A stretch of DNA of 64,000 nt from G963677185 sp963677185 (GTDB lineage Bacteria > Bacillota > Syntrophomonadia > Syntrophomonadales > Syntrophomonadaceae): positions 620,001 to 684,000 of the forward strand of contig OY781889.1 in NCBI GenBank assembly GCA_963677185.1, given 5' to 3'. Position 1 is the first letter of the stretch. Each line of letters starts with the position of its first letter. Below are positions 26,156 through 35,300 of the stretch, one piece after another. The position numbers and the translations under genes were made by a program. The notes below the pieces were generated by a model, which ran no database searches, was not told the DNA's origin, and worked only from the letters and a program-made list of their open reading frames with translations.

Positions 26156-28069
26156 ATGAGATTTTGCCCTGGTAAACAATATCAGTTGCCGTCCAGCCGC
26201 ATATTCGGCCGGATCTTCAGCCTGGCAATAAGCTTAATAATTATTTTCCCGCAGTTTGCTTTCGCCTCGACCATTGTGCCCCTGACACCCGGGGAAAAAA
26301 CCAGCGGGAAGTACAATGCCAGCAGCGTAATCAGCTACGAATTTAAGCTTGATCAGGATGCCCTGGTCAGCCTGCACGGCTACAAGGACGACATGTACAG
26401 TTATTATATAGCGCTGTATTCAAGCCTTAATCGCGACGATTCCCCTCCCGGCCTGGATTTGAAGGGCTTAACCCAGATGAATTACTCGGGAATTCTGGAA
26501 ACGCGCGATATCTATGACTATGAACTGAAGGTAAATGAAAGCGCCATGACCGACGGAGAGGCCTTTTTCCCTTTGAGCGCCGGCAGCTACTACCTGCGCA
26601 TCAAACCCGAGGGAATTAATGAAGAGCCTGATTTTAACTTTGTTCTGGATGTCCAGCCTTATATTTATGCTGCAGAAACCGAGCCCAATAATGAACTGGC
26701 TGCCGCCTCGCCTTACTCGGCCGGAAACTGGCAGGAGGGCCTTATCATGCGCAACGGCAACCAGCCAGACGCCAGCGCCCTTGATTGGTATTCCATGTCG
26801 ATTCCGGAAGCTGGCAATTATAATTTTAGCTACGTCAGCGACGGCTTCTTTAAAGGGAAGTTCGTTTGGTACGACGAAAACGGCAAAAATGTGGTGCTAA
26901 TGCAGAATCCGGCCACAACTACAGCCAGCAGCACCAAAACCGTTTTGGAAATGTCCGAAATACCACTGAACGCAAGTATTGGAGAACACCAGGATAGTGC
27001 GGCTGAAAAAACAGCTGCATTGGAGTTCGCCAAGCCTGGTAAATACTATATATGCATCCAGGGAGAAAGCTCAGGCTCTTACAAATTCCGCTTGAGCCCG
27101 GTCGGAAGCGTGGGGCCGCCGGTGGACAGCCCGGCCAACCCCTCTGACAATTTGGTCGCCGACAACGGCAATGTTCAGCCTGCTATCACCCCCGCTTCGA
27201 ATACAAGCAGCACCGGCCAGGATATCGACCTTATCTTTATGATCGGCCGGACGTTCTATAGTTCAAATGGAAGCGTCATAACTATGGACAGCGCTCCTTA
27301 TGCCGCCAGCGAGCGCACTTTCGTTCCGGTCCGTGCCCTCGCCAACGGAATTGGTATTCCAGACAGCGGAATCATGTGGAATGATGTAGACCAAACCGTT
27401 ACCCTGACCGATGGAATCACTACTCTATCCCTGCTTATGGGCAGCAACGTCCTGTATAATAACGGCAATGCCGTTATTATGGATGTTAGTCCGGCCGCCA
27501 GTTCGGGCCGGGTATTCCTGCCCGCCCGGTATATTGCGGAAGCCTTCGGCTTAACTGCGGAATGGGAACCGCTCACCAACAGCATCATCATACGCGGCAA
27601 CAAATCCAGTTCTGTTCCGGCAACTGTTAACAGCGCGAATTCTGTTGCTGCACCTGCCGATCAACCGGTCACCGGCCAGATCGAATTAGACCGCCAGATG
27701 ATTAACGGCGAGCTGCGCAAAGGCACATATAGCGGAAGCCTGCTGAACGGCAAGCCCAGCGGAACTGGCACCTGGGTAGACTGTCTGGGACGCATTAAAA
27801 CCGGCGCATTCAGCATGCCCAGCGCCACCGAAGTGGAAATCCGGAGTGCTCACATTGCATTTCCCGATGGAGCAGAATTCAACGGTCAGTATTCAGCCGT
27901 TCTATACTCAGCCGCCGAGGTATTCGAAGGACATTTTAGTTTCCCCAGCAACGGCAATGTATTTGACGGGAAGGTCGAAAATAGCGCGGATTTGAAGCAG
28001 CATATGGTCGGAACTTATACTCTGCCCAGCGGGAAAACGGTTGATGTTGATCGCTTTTACGATTTATAG
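26156..28069 (+). CDS. Exported protein with copper-amine-oxidase-N domain and MORN-like tail
   Basis: About 637 residues from ATG 26156 (AGGAGTG upstream; the frame opens at 26108). A signal peptide (IFSLAISLIIIFPQFAFAS) is followed by two pre-peptidase C-like beta domains (EKTSGKYNASSVISYEFKL, AETEPNNELAAASPYSAG), then a copper amine oxidase N-terminal-like domain (ITMDSAPYAASERTFVPVRALA, RVFLPARYIAEAFGLTAEW) and a C-terminal region with MORN-like repeats (GTYSGSLLNGKPSGTGTW, FPDGAEFNGQYSA). Despite the family name no oxidase activity is expected; the domain is common in clostridial surface proteins. Substrate or partner unknown. Confidence 0.85.
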   Translation: MRFCPGKQYQLPSSRIFGRIFSLAISLIIIFPQFAFASTIVPLTPGEKTSGKYNASSVISYEFKLDQDALVSLHGYKDDMYSYYIALYSSLNRDDSPPGLDLKGLTQMNYSGILETRDIYDYELKVNESAMTDGEAFFPLSAGSYYLRIKPEGINEEPDFNFVLDVQPYIYAAETEPNNELAAASPYSAGNWQEGLIMRNGNQPDASALDWYSMSIPEAGNYNFSYVSDGFFKGKFVWYDENGKNVVLMQNPATTTASSTKTVLEMSEIPLNASIGEHQDSAAEKTAALEFAKPGKYYICIQGESSGSYKFRLSPVGSVGPPVDSPANPSDNLVADNGNVQPAITPASNTSSTGQDIDLIFMIGRTFYSSNGSVITMDSAPYAASERTFVPVRALANGIGIPDSGIMWNDVDQTVTLTDGITTLSLLMGSNVLYNNGNAVIMDVSPAASSGRVFLPARYIAEAFGLTAEWEPLTNSIIIRGNKSSSVPATVNSANSVAAPADQPVTGQIELDRQMINGELRKGTYSGSLLNGKPSGTGTWVDCLGRIKTGAFSMPSATEVEIRSAHIAFPDGAEFNGQYSAVLYSAAEVFEGHFSFPSNGNVFDGKVENSADLKQHMVGTYTLPSGKTVDVDRFYDL

Positions 28070-28153
28070 GCTGGTACATGATTGCATAACGCTGCTTTTA
28101 TCTGTATAATTGTCACATGAATGTCACCAAATACAGCCAGCGGGAGTGATATA

Positions 28154-29527
28154 ATGACCGATAAAGCCGACCACTATATTCGGATTTCCGTGTCACCTGA
28201 CCGAATGCAAGCCATGTTAAGCCTTAAGCCGCAAGCTGGAATTGAAGTGAAGCCCGAAGAGATTTTCGCCGTGTTGGATGCGGAGCGCATCTTTCACGGC
28301 GTTAATATTTCCCGGATCCACCAGATTTGCACGCAAGGCGAAGAAGTGTTAAAAGAAACCATCGCCGAAGGCACTCCCTCCATCCCTGGAACAGATGCCA
28401 CCATCGAATACCTTTTTCAGAAGCCCGACCTGCGCCCCACGGTCGATTCTGACGAGCAGGTCAATTTTTTCGAGCTGCACAACCTGGTCCAGGTCAAACC
28501 CGGGGATGTGCTGGCGCGTAAAACACCTGCTACTCCTGGCATCGCGGGCATTAACGTGCATGGAGAACCACTCAAGCCCATGCCCGGTAAAAACATAAAC
28601 ATCCGCATTGGCAAAGGCGTGGAAATCCAGGGTGAAGAAGCGGTTGCAACCATGGAAGGCGCTCTGGAGTGGTCAGATGATAAAATCAGCATTGGCCAGC
28701 TCTTATTCATTGACGGCGACGTGGATTTCGCAGTAGGCAATATCGATTTTTCCGGCCGGGTAATCGTCAACGGCCATGTGCGTTCCGGTTTCAAAATTGA
28801 TGCGGCTGGGGATATCGAGATCCGCGGCACGGTTGAGGACGCTGTAATGACTTCCTCGCGAGGCTCGATTATAGTAGAAAAAGGAATTGTAGGCCGTCAG
28901 AAAGCGGTGATCACCGCTCATAAAAATGTCGAGGCGCGATTTATCCAGGAAGCCACGGTTGTGGCCGGGCAAAACATTCTGGTTAGCGAGTATATAATAC
29001 GTTCGGAAATCAAGGCCGGAAATGCAGTGCTAATGACCGGAGTCAAGGGCCGCATAATGGGCCGCAGCAATGTATCGGCCGCCAACCGGATCAAGGTTAA
29101 TCGTATTCAGGCTGATCGAGATCTGAAAATAAGCGTTAAAGGGTTTAACCGCAATGACGCTTATGCTCGGATAAAGCGCATTAATGAAGAGGTGGCTGAA
29201 GCCGAAACCGAAATGAAGGTTCTTACCCTAAAAATGCGCATGCTCCGCGAGCAGCGCCGGCCGGAATCGCTGGCACAGTTAAAAAACATGCTGCCAAGGT
29301 ATATTGAGCTCGACGAACTGGTTGAAAGCATCAAACACGAGCAAAGCGAACTTGTGGTTATGCTGCGCTCCACCAAGGGGGAAGGCATGATTGAGATCCA
29401 GCAAGGTGTCGACGATAATATGAGCTTCAACATAAAGAACGAACGCATCAGCATTACCCGGCCATTAAAGAATGTCACGATGTATTACGACCAGGATGAA
29501 AAGCAGATCGTGCTAATAAACAATTAA
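28154..29527 (+). CDS. FapA/DUF342 family protein
   Basis: About 457 residues from ATG 28154 (GGGAG upstream). The FapA/DUF342 layout is clear: TPATPGIAGINVHGEPLKP, a right-handed beta-helix (GDVDFAVGNIDFSGRVIVNGHVRSGFKIDAAGDIEIRGTVEDA) and a C-terminal coiled coil (RIKRINEEVAEAETEMKVLTLKMRMLREQRR). Family members are cytoplasmic and poorly understood, with some linked to polar or signalling functions. It starts 85 bp after the surface protein and ends 18 bp before the GAF gene. Confidence 0.88.
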   Translation: MTDKADHYIRISVSPDRMQAMLSLKPQAGIEVKPEEIFAVLDAERIFHGVNISRIHQICTQGEEVLKETIAEGTPSIPGTDATIEYLFQKPDLRPTVDSDEQVNFFELHNLVQVKPGDVLARKTPATPGIAGINVHGEPLKPMPGKNINIRIGKGVEIQGEEAVATMEGALEWSDDKISIGQLLFIDGDVDFAVGNIDFSGRVIVNGHVRSGFKIDAAGDIEIRGTVEDAVMTSSRGSIIVEKGIVGRQKAVITAHKNVEARFIQEATVVAGQNILVSEYIIRSEIKAGNAVLMTGVKGRIMGRSNVSAANRIKVNRIQADRDLKISVKGFNRNDAYARIKRINEEVAEAETEMKVLTLKMRMLREQRRPESLAQLKNMLPRYIELDELVESIKHEQSELVVMLRSTKGEGMIEIQQGVDDNMSFNIKNERISITRPLKNVTMYYDQDEKQIVLINN

Positions 29528-29544
29528 GGGGTGGGATTTCATAT

Positions 29545-31770
29545 ATGCAGCACATTTTTAATACTTCAGAAACCGTGACCTCGAACATGATCTACCCGCA
29601 AATTTCGAAGGCGCTGCAGAAATGGATTCAGCCAGAAAACGCCTTGCTGCTGGTTCCTTCGCCATCCCAGAAAGACGAACTCTCACTGGTTGACGTTATC
29701 GGCCGCTTGCCCGGAAGCCTGCGCTTCGAGGGGTTGATACCAGGTCTCACCCGGAGCAGTGTGCTGGCCAGCGATATTCAAATCAGCAATGCCGACCTGT
29801 CTGCATATAACAATATGATAGCCTTCAAGGAACCGGATCAGCGTTCCTATGCATATTTCCTTTATACTGGTGCTGCCGTTTCCGAAAGTCCTGAACTCTA
29901 TGATTTCATCGATAAAACAACTCATTTGTTGAAGATTAAGGACGCTTTCGATTCCCTGCCAGTTTTGGAAAAAACTTTGTCCAAGCTTAAATATCAATTA
30001 AGCTTCTTTGCCAGCGCTATCAATAACATATTTGAACCCTACCCTTCATACATGCTGGCCCAGCTGTATATGGAAATAATTTCTGAAATGTTCCTGCTGC
30101 CGGCTGCTGTGACCTTCGAATACATCGGCGGGGAATTTAAAGCGCTTTATGCCAAAGGCCGCAAGCTTGACCAATTCTCTGATCTTAAGCTTGATCCCGG
30201 GCCTTTTTTAAAAAACCAGGACCTGCGCCAATTCCCCACGATAATCGCGCATACCACTCCTGAACATATTGGCATGGAAAACTACCGGCAGCTTAGTGAG
30301 CATCGGATAAAGGTGGTAATGCCGTTAAATACAGGAGACGAACTGCGCTACATTATTGCTGGCATATCCAGCGTCGAGACTCACTTTGATTATCAGGACC
30401 AGGTAAATCTGCTGGCACTGGGCAATACCTTGAATCACGCCTTGAGCTTTTCTCATATCCAGGCCAGCCTGACCGAACAAACCCGCCAGCTGGACAAAAA
30501 AATATTCAATATGTCAGCCCTTTTCAATGCAGCGGAAAGCATTATGTCCGATCCGAATATCGGCTCCACCATGACGAACAGCCTGGACATGATAATGGAG
30601 ATATTTCAGTCGGCGATAAGCGGGGTTGTTTTGCGCAGCCGCATTGATGAGCGCTTTGAACTCGTGAAGTTAAAATCAGTCCATGATTCCCAAAACATAC
30701 GGTATTTTCTGGAACGCCCCAAGCGGATGCCTCGTCCGAGCCGGGTTTTGTTGCGCTATCGGGACATAATTGAAGACCGGACCGAATTCTTGTCCTCCTT
30801 CCCCGAATTTGCCCTGCTGGAAAAAACGCTCCAGCCGGTAATAATCGCCCAGATATTCTGCAAGGATAAGTATTACGGTTTCATAAGCCTGTCTGACCGG
30901 GTAACTGGGGATAAATATGATGATGAAGCCATGAATTTACTGGGCTTGCTGGTGAATACAATCTCACTGGCTGTGGACAACGCTTTTATGTATGAGGAAC
31001 TGCAGGAGAACAACGCTCTGCTGAACCACCGCCTGCGGGAAATATATGCCCTGAAGGACATAATAGGCACCATTAAGAGCTCGACTACACTGGACCATTT
31101 CTGCAATCAGCTGGCAGTTTCACTGGAAATGGGCATCGGTGCCGGTGGAATAAAGATTCTTATGAAAAACGGGGACGGTCTGAAAAGCTTATACGGTGAA
31201 TGGCCGGCTTCGGAGAAAAATCAAGCGCTGATCATGAAGGTGCGCCGGGCGGGAATTGCCAATTACGTTTTAAAAAGGCGTAAAACCCGGGCTCTGGTTT
31301 TTCCATTCAATTACACGCCTCTCATAGAAGGCTACTTGCTTATTCATTCATTTGACAACACGGTGCTGGAAAACGATGACCGCTTCCGAATGGTTGAAAT
31401 GATTGCCGCCATCGCTTCGGAATCCGTTCATAACCTGATTCTTAAGGATGCCGCGTCACCTGACGGTGTGATGGACTTTTACAGTCATATGCTCAATCAC
31501 CTGAAACAGGAGATCGCCGTGCTTGATTATGTGTTTCTGCCTTCCAACCTGGTTATGATAAAACATAAAAAGCCGGAAGCATTTATCCGTTCATCTTCCC
31601 ACTGGTCCACTGGATTTATGGTGGCGCCGGGGGTTGCTCTTCTGATTACTCCCTTGCTGGCCGAGGACATCCCGGAAAAAATGGCGGATTTCAAGGTCCG
31701 TTATGAAGTGTTCCCTGCTGCTGAACTCGAAAATGTCCTTGCTTTGGTTTATGCCCGGAAAAGTAAATAG
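29545..31770 (+). CDS. Large multi-GAF-type sensor protein without output domain
   Basis: A 741-residue cytoplasmic protein with several segments that look like GAF domains (FLLPAAVTFEYIGGEFKALY...; MNSLDMIMEIFQSAISGVVLRSRI; TTLDHFCNQLAVSLEMGIGAGGIKIL) joined by helical linkers such as SLTEQTRQLDKKIFNMSALFNAAESIM. No kinase, GGDEF or HD motif is seen. It could be a scaffold or sensor acting with FapA, encoded 18 bp upstream, and the c-di-GMP proteins nearby. The RBS is AAGGGGTGGG. The stop codon touches a long palindrome. Confidence 0.7.
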   Translation: MQHIFNTSETVTSNMIYPQISKALQKWIQPENALLLVPSPSQKDELSLVDVIGRLPGSLRFEGLIPGLTRSSVLASDIQISNADLSAYNNMIAFKEPDQRSYAYFLYTGAAVSESPELYDFIDKTTHLLKIKDAFDSLPVLEKTLSKLKYQLSFFASAINNIFEPYPSYMLAQLYMEIISEMFLLPAAVTFEYIGGEFKALYAKGRKLDQFSDLKLDPGPFLKNQDLRQFPTIIAHTTPEHIGMENYRQLSEHRIKVVMPLNTGDELRYIIAGISSVETHFDYQDQVNLLALGNTLNHALSFSHIQASLTEQTRQLDKKIFNMSALFNAAESIMSDPNIGSTMTNSLDMIMEIFQSAISGVVLRSRIDERFELVKLKSVHDSQNIRYFLERPKRMPRPSRVLLRYRDIIEDRTEFLSSFPEFALLEKTLQPVIIAQIFCKDKYYGFISLSDRVTGDKYDDEAMNLLGLLVNTISLAVDNAFMYEELQENNALLNHRLREIYALKDIIGTIKSSTTLDHFCNQLAVSLEMGIGAGGIKILMKNGDGLKSLYGEWPASEKNQALIMKVRRAGIANYVLKRRKTRALVFPFNYTPLIEGYLLIHSFDNTVLENDDRFRMVEMIAAIASESVHNLILKDAASPDGVMDFYSHMLNHLKQEIAVLDYVFLPSNLVMIKHKKPEAFIRSSSHWSTGFMVAPGVALLITPLLAEDIPEKMADFKVRYEVFPAAELENVLALVYARKSK

Positions 31771-31850
31771 TAAATCAAGGGGACGGTTCGTTCTAGTGAT
31801 TCAAATCCGCTGGATTTGAATCACTAGAACGAACCGTCCCCTTGATTTAC
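31770..31850. repeat. Perfect 39-bp palindrome with 3-base loop
   Basis: Arms 31770-31808 and 31812-31850 are perfectly complementary with loop GCT. The arm starts at the last base of the GAF gene stop codon. It contains the core AAGGGGACGGTTCGTTC. There is no T run after it, so it is not an ordinary terminator, though it may shape the 3' end of the mRNA. No ORF. Confidence 0.9.
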
Positions 31851-32077
31851 TTCCAACTACCCCTTGTGTCTAATCAGTTTGACTTTCACTAACAAATGTC
31901 CCGAACCCATTAAGTGCACTAACCATGTCCACAAAGCGTCAGTAATCAATACATACGTTAAGTATTCAAAGCGCAATATGGAATATCTATTTTGCTATAT
32001 TTGATTATAATTCTTGTTTTTCATTTAATTACATTCATTTTTGAATCCGGGCAGGCTGTAGTTCAATTATTCTTTCT
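31851..32077. other. A/T-rich intergenic region before hsp20
   Basis: No ORF is supported. The only recognised signal in the region is the hsp20 promoter at its right end. Confidence 0.5.
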
Positions 32078-32106
32078 TTGACATTGTTTGACTATGTGAA
32101 TAGAAT
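32078..32106 (+). promoter_or_regulatory. Sigma-A promoter of hsp20
   Basis: TTGACA (32078-32083), a 17-bp spacer and TAGAAT (32101-32106) lie 44 bp before the hsp20 start. No CIRCE operator is present between promoter and gene. Confidence 0.85.
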
Positions 32107-32149
32107 AATATTATAAATACATCCTATAAAAACAATGGAGGTGTGAAAA

Positions 32150-32602
32150 ATGTTTGAACTTATGCCATTCAAAAAGGGACCGGGAAGCATGGCCAACCGC
32201 GGAGAATATCTCGACCGCCTGTTCAATTCGTTTGTTAACGAAGACATCTTTGCTCCGCTAACCGTTCTTGCAACAGGCCAGGGCACTTTCAAAGTGGATA
32301 TCAAGGAAAATGACGAAGCTTATATATTTGAAGCGGACATGCCCGGGATTGAAAAGGAAGCCATCGATGTCGATTACGAAAATGAACACCTGACCATTTC
32401 CACCAAACGCGAAGATACAGTTGAAGAAAACACTGGCACTTATATACGCCGGGAAAGACACTATGGGGAAATGAAGCGTTCCTTTTTCGTAGGGGATATC
32501 GACCGGGAGCGGATTAAAGCCGGTTTTACCAACGGAGTGCTGACTGTGGAAGTGCCCAAAACCGGAGCAGCAGCGGAAAAGAAAAAGATCGACATCACCT
32601 AA
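32150..32602 (+). CDS. Hsp20/alpha-crystallin small heat-shock protein
   Basis: A 150-residue small heat-shock protein: an N-terminal region (MFELMPFKKGPGSMANRGEYLDRLFNSF), an alpha-crystallin domain (FKVDIKENDEAYIFEADMPGIEKEAIDVDYEN, GVLTVEVPK) and a short IDIT tail with the I-x-I-like motif. Such proteins hold unfolded proteins for refolding by ATP-dependent chaperones. The RBS is GGAGGTG. It has its own promoter and terminator, so it is a single-gene unit. Confidence 0.95.
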   Translation: MFELMPFKKGPGSMANRGEYLDRLFNSFVNEDIFAPLTVLATGQGTFKVDIKENDEAYIFEADMPGIEKEAIDVDYENEHLTISTKREDTVEENTGTYIRRERHYGEMKRSFFVGDIDRERIKAGFTNGVLTVEVPKTGAAAEKKKIDIT

Positions 32603-32613
32603 AGGGTTAAAAT

Positions 32614-32633
32614 CGGGGAGACTTGCCAGTCTC
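32614..32633 (+). terminator. Hairpin after hsp20
   Basis: GGGAGACT/AGTCTCCC forms an 8-bp stem with loop TGCC just past the hsp20 stop; the following bases are TTCAGGTT, a weak T tract. Confidence 0.6.
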
Positions 32634-32640
32634 CCTTCAG

Positions 32641-32702
32641 GTTGTCAACGATATCAGACCGATGAGATTCGCTTTTGTCATCGGCCTGATATCGTTGACA
32701 AG
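32641..32702. repeat. Ends-only copy of the dispersed hairpin element
   Basis: TTGTCAACGATATCAG and its complement CTGATATCGTTGACAA close a long hairpin whose inner part (about 32655-32690) matches both ends of the 140-bp element in reverse orientation: GACCGATGAG from one end and GATTCGCTTTTGTCATCGG from the other. The structure is what an internal deletion between two GATGAG repeats would leave. Confidence 0.7.
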
Positions 32703-32764
32703 CATGTCTGGGCTCACGGATAATATAGGCAACCTCTGTTTTTTCTATTCGGATCAGGAAAGAA

Positions 32765-34570
32765 GTGGCTGACCTGAAATTTTACCGCAATCCCTTTTTT
32801 ATAATTGTGGTCGTAGCTGCCATTCTGCTTTTTACCGGGCAACTGATGTTCAGCGCGTATAATTATCGCAGCTTTACTGAACGTTCCGCTGACAACGCCC
32901 TGATAAGCCAGACGAGCAGTCAGGCTTCCCTCCTGGGCGAACATCTTATGTTTGTAGCCAGCCAATCCCTGGTGTCCACATCTTTGCTGCAGGATGAGAC
33001 CAGTACGGCCAGCCAGGATATCGTGGCTGCTTTGCAGGATTTCCTCCAGCTGAATGACCTGATTCAAGGGGCCGGCATTGGCAGGATAACTGGCAGCGGC
33101 AACGGCATATACGCTTATAAGACTCAGGACGGCGTCCGGACCGTTAACCTCAACCCATCCGAAAGCCAGGCGTACTTTGATCAAATCTACCAAAAAGCGG
33201 CAGCCGGCAAGGACAGTTCTATCCGCTGGAATTCCGAAACCACCAGCCTGCTTGGTCAGAGCAACATTGTATCTGCAATTGTGCCAGTATATGTTAAGGA
33301 TGTTCAGATAGGTTATAGCCGTTTGGACATTTCAGTCGACGCTCTGCAGCAATATGTAAGCGCGATTAAAATTGGCGATACTGGTTATGCCTTTATAGCG
33401 CATGATAAAAGCGACTTTGAAAAATATCTGGCCAGGAGTGAGCCCACTCCCGCTGAAATAATCAGCCTGGGAGATATAAGCCAGAAAGCTGACCAGAGCG
33501 ATCAGCCTGGTTTTTATCGAACTACCCTGGCCGGCCACAATCAAAACATTGCCATTGCTTCTATCGGAGCTACCGGGTTAAAAATGGTTTATATCCTTCC
33601 CCAGGAGGAAGCATATGCCGGGATAAATGGAGTGCTTATCCAATCATTCTTGTCTTTATTTTTCTCATTCCTGGCCTTTTTTATCTTCTTTTATGTTATA
33701 ATGCAAAGAAATATAGACACCCCCATAGGCGATCTGATAAAAACTGTTCATGCGCTGTCATTCGGTGACAGTTCCGCCCCGCAGCGCTATGCACACCGCA
33801 ACAATGAGCAAATGTCGGTCTTGCTTGACTCCATTGTTAGTATGCCTCGCAACATACTGAAGCTGGTAGACGAACTCAAGGATAAAAACCGGGAAGTGCT
33901 GGCTCAGCGGGATGAGATCGGCGCATTATACGAGAAAACCGCCGCCATGAATGATGAACTGTTCGAGTCGATCAAGGAGAAAGAAAAATTGTACCTTAAG
34001 CTTCAGGACAGCTATCTTGATACGGTACATGCTCTGGCTAACGCAATTGAAGCCAGCGATCATTATACGCAGGGACATTGCCAGCGTGTCAAAGACTATT
34101 CCATGGCTATAGCACGCGCCATGGACATAGACACTGAAGACCTCCAGATCCTGGAATATGCCGCCCTGCTGCATGACGTCGGCAAAATCGGAATCAAGCC
34201 GACCATCCTGAACAAGAACGCCGAACTGGATCAGACCGAATATCAGGTGATGGCCCAGCACCCGCAGATTGGTTTCCATATCCTGGAGGGCATAGATTTC
34301 CTCGAAAAGTGCCGCGTTGTAGTATTACAGCATCACGAGCATTTCGATGGCGGAGGATATCCGAATTCACTGCGCGGTGAGGATATTTCCCTGTTTTCAC
34401 GCATGATAACCGTGGCTGATTCCTATGATGCCATGACCTCCAGCCGGCCTTACCGCTCCACTCCGCTCAGCAAGGAAGCAGCGGAAGCTGAACTCGTAAA
34501 AAACCGGGGAAAGCAATTCGATCCCCGGATAGTGGACATTTTTATTCAGCTGTTAAACACCGGCTTGTAG
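32765..34570 (+). CDS. Membrane Cache-type sensor with HD-GYP phosphodiesterase
   Basis: A 601-residue protein. A first helix (FFIIVVVAAILLFTGQLMF), an extracytoplasmic ~260-residue sensor of dCache type (SAIVPVYVKDVQIGYSRLDIS, AIKIGDTGYAFIAH), a second helix (FLSLFFSFLAFFIFFYVIM), a HAMP-like linker and coiled coil, then HD-GYP: HDVGKIGIKPTILNK, HHEHFDGGGYPNSL and ADSYDAMTSSRPYR. All metal-binding residues are present, so it should degrade c-di-GMP in response to an external signal. The start is GTG 32765 behind AGGAAAG. Confidence 0.92.
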   Translation: MADLKFYRNPFFIIVVVAAILLFTGQLMFSAYNYRSFTERSADNALISQTSSQASLLGEHLMFVASQSLVSTSLLQDETSTASQDIVAALQDFLQLNDLIQGAGIGRITGSGNGIYAYKTQDGVRTVNLNPSESQAYFDQIYQKAAAGKDSSIRWNSETTSLLGQSNIVSAIVPVYVKDVQIGYSRLDISVDALQQYVSAIKIGDTGYAFIAHDKSDFEKYLARSEPTPAEIISLGDISQKADQSDQPGFYRTTLAGHNQNIAIASIGATGLKMVYILPQEEAYAGINGVLIQSFLSLFFSFLAFFIFFYVIMQRNIDTPIGDLIKTVHALSFGDSSAPQRYAHRNNEQMSVLLDSIVSMPRNILKLVDELKDKNREVLAQRDEIGALYEKTAAMNDELFESIKEKEKLYLKLQDSYLDTVHALANAIEASDHYTQGHCQRVKDYSMAIARAMDIDTEDLQILEYAALLHDVGKIGIKPTILNKNAELDQTEYQVMAQHPQIGFHILEGIDFLEKCRVVVLQHHEHFDGGGYPNSLRGEDISLFSRMITVADSYDAMTSSRPYRSTPLSKEAAEAELVKNRGKQFDPRIVDIFIQLLNTGL

Positions 34571-34883
34571 ACTAAAGGGACGTCAGGCGGTGTGAAAACC
34601 TTTAGTGATACAAGGACCGACATTCAGTGGCGGGAAGAGGGCTGTTGATTGGAACGAATGTTGCGGAAGACTCTGGCAGCTGTTCGCGGCGGCGATGATG
34701 GCAAGCCGTCGGAGGCCAGGACGGCCGAAGCGCGATTAGGTCCACGGATGGATGGTGATCGCGGTGCGGCTGGACATCAAGACGGCGCGAATACAGATGT
34801 CGGGGCTGGAGCATTGGTGAGTGACTTCAATAGCCCTCTTCCCACCAATACGGCCGGGGCAACCGGTACTCGTGAAATCTGGA
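34571..34883. ncRNA. Candidate structured RNA or element remnant
   Basis: This region lacks a convincing gene but is bracketed by a 22-bp inverted repeat (34627-34648 and 34827-34848, 19 of 22 matching, core GGGAAGAGGGCT). Inside are smaller hairpins, for example GCCGTC/GACGGC and GTCCA/TGGAC. The 94-residue frame across it has biased composition and no RBS. A non-coding RNA or the remains of an inserted element are both possible. Confidence 0.35.
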
Positions 34884-35300
34884 CCGTTCGGGCTTTGCGA
34901 TATGACAAAGATAGGCGCTACATAAGTACTTGAGACCAATGAGAATAGATGCATATCGAGGAATGAGTAACGCCCGAATGGAAGTCGTACTTGAGCGTAC
35001 GGCGACTGTTCGGGCTTTGCGACATGACAAAGATAGGCGCTGCATAAGTACTTGAGACCAATGAGAATAGATGCATATCGAGGAATGAGTAACGCCCGAA
35101 TGGAAGTCGTACTTGAGCGTACGGCGACTGTTCGGGCTTTGCGATATGACAAAGATAGGCGCTGCATAAGTACTTGAGACCAATGAGAATAGATGCATAT
35201 CGAGGAATGAGTAAAGCCCGAATGGAAGTCGTACTTGAGCGTACGGCGACCGTTCGGGCTTTGCGACATGACAAAGATAGGCGCTATTCTCATTGGTCTT
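34884..35300. repeat. 122-bp tandem repeat array of a hairpin element
   Basis: TTCGGGCTTTGCG recurs at 34887, 35009, 35131 and 35253, an exact 122-bp period over about 3.4 units with only a few base differences. Each unit holds nested palindromes (GCCCGAA/TTCGGGC around AGTCGTAC...GTACGGCGACT). The last unit, 35177-35299, is bounded by a perfect 16-bp terminal inverted repeat (AGACCAATGAGAATAG and its complement). The period is not a multiple of three, so it is not a coding repeat. It sits just 3' of nadC. Confidence 0.9.

Noticed and set aside
34649..34933. 94-codon plus-strand frame
   Set aside because: Biased Gly/Ala/Asp composition, no good RBS, and it runs into the repeat array; structured DNA explains it better.
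34736..35293. Long minus-strand frames (118-185 codons) across the tandem array
   Set aside because: They arise from repeating the same 122-bp unit in shifting frames; there is no RBS and the period is not a multiple of three.
34884..35300. CRISPR array
   Set aside because: The whole 122-bp unit repeats with no variable spacers, and no cas gene is present.
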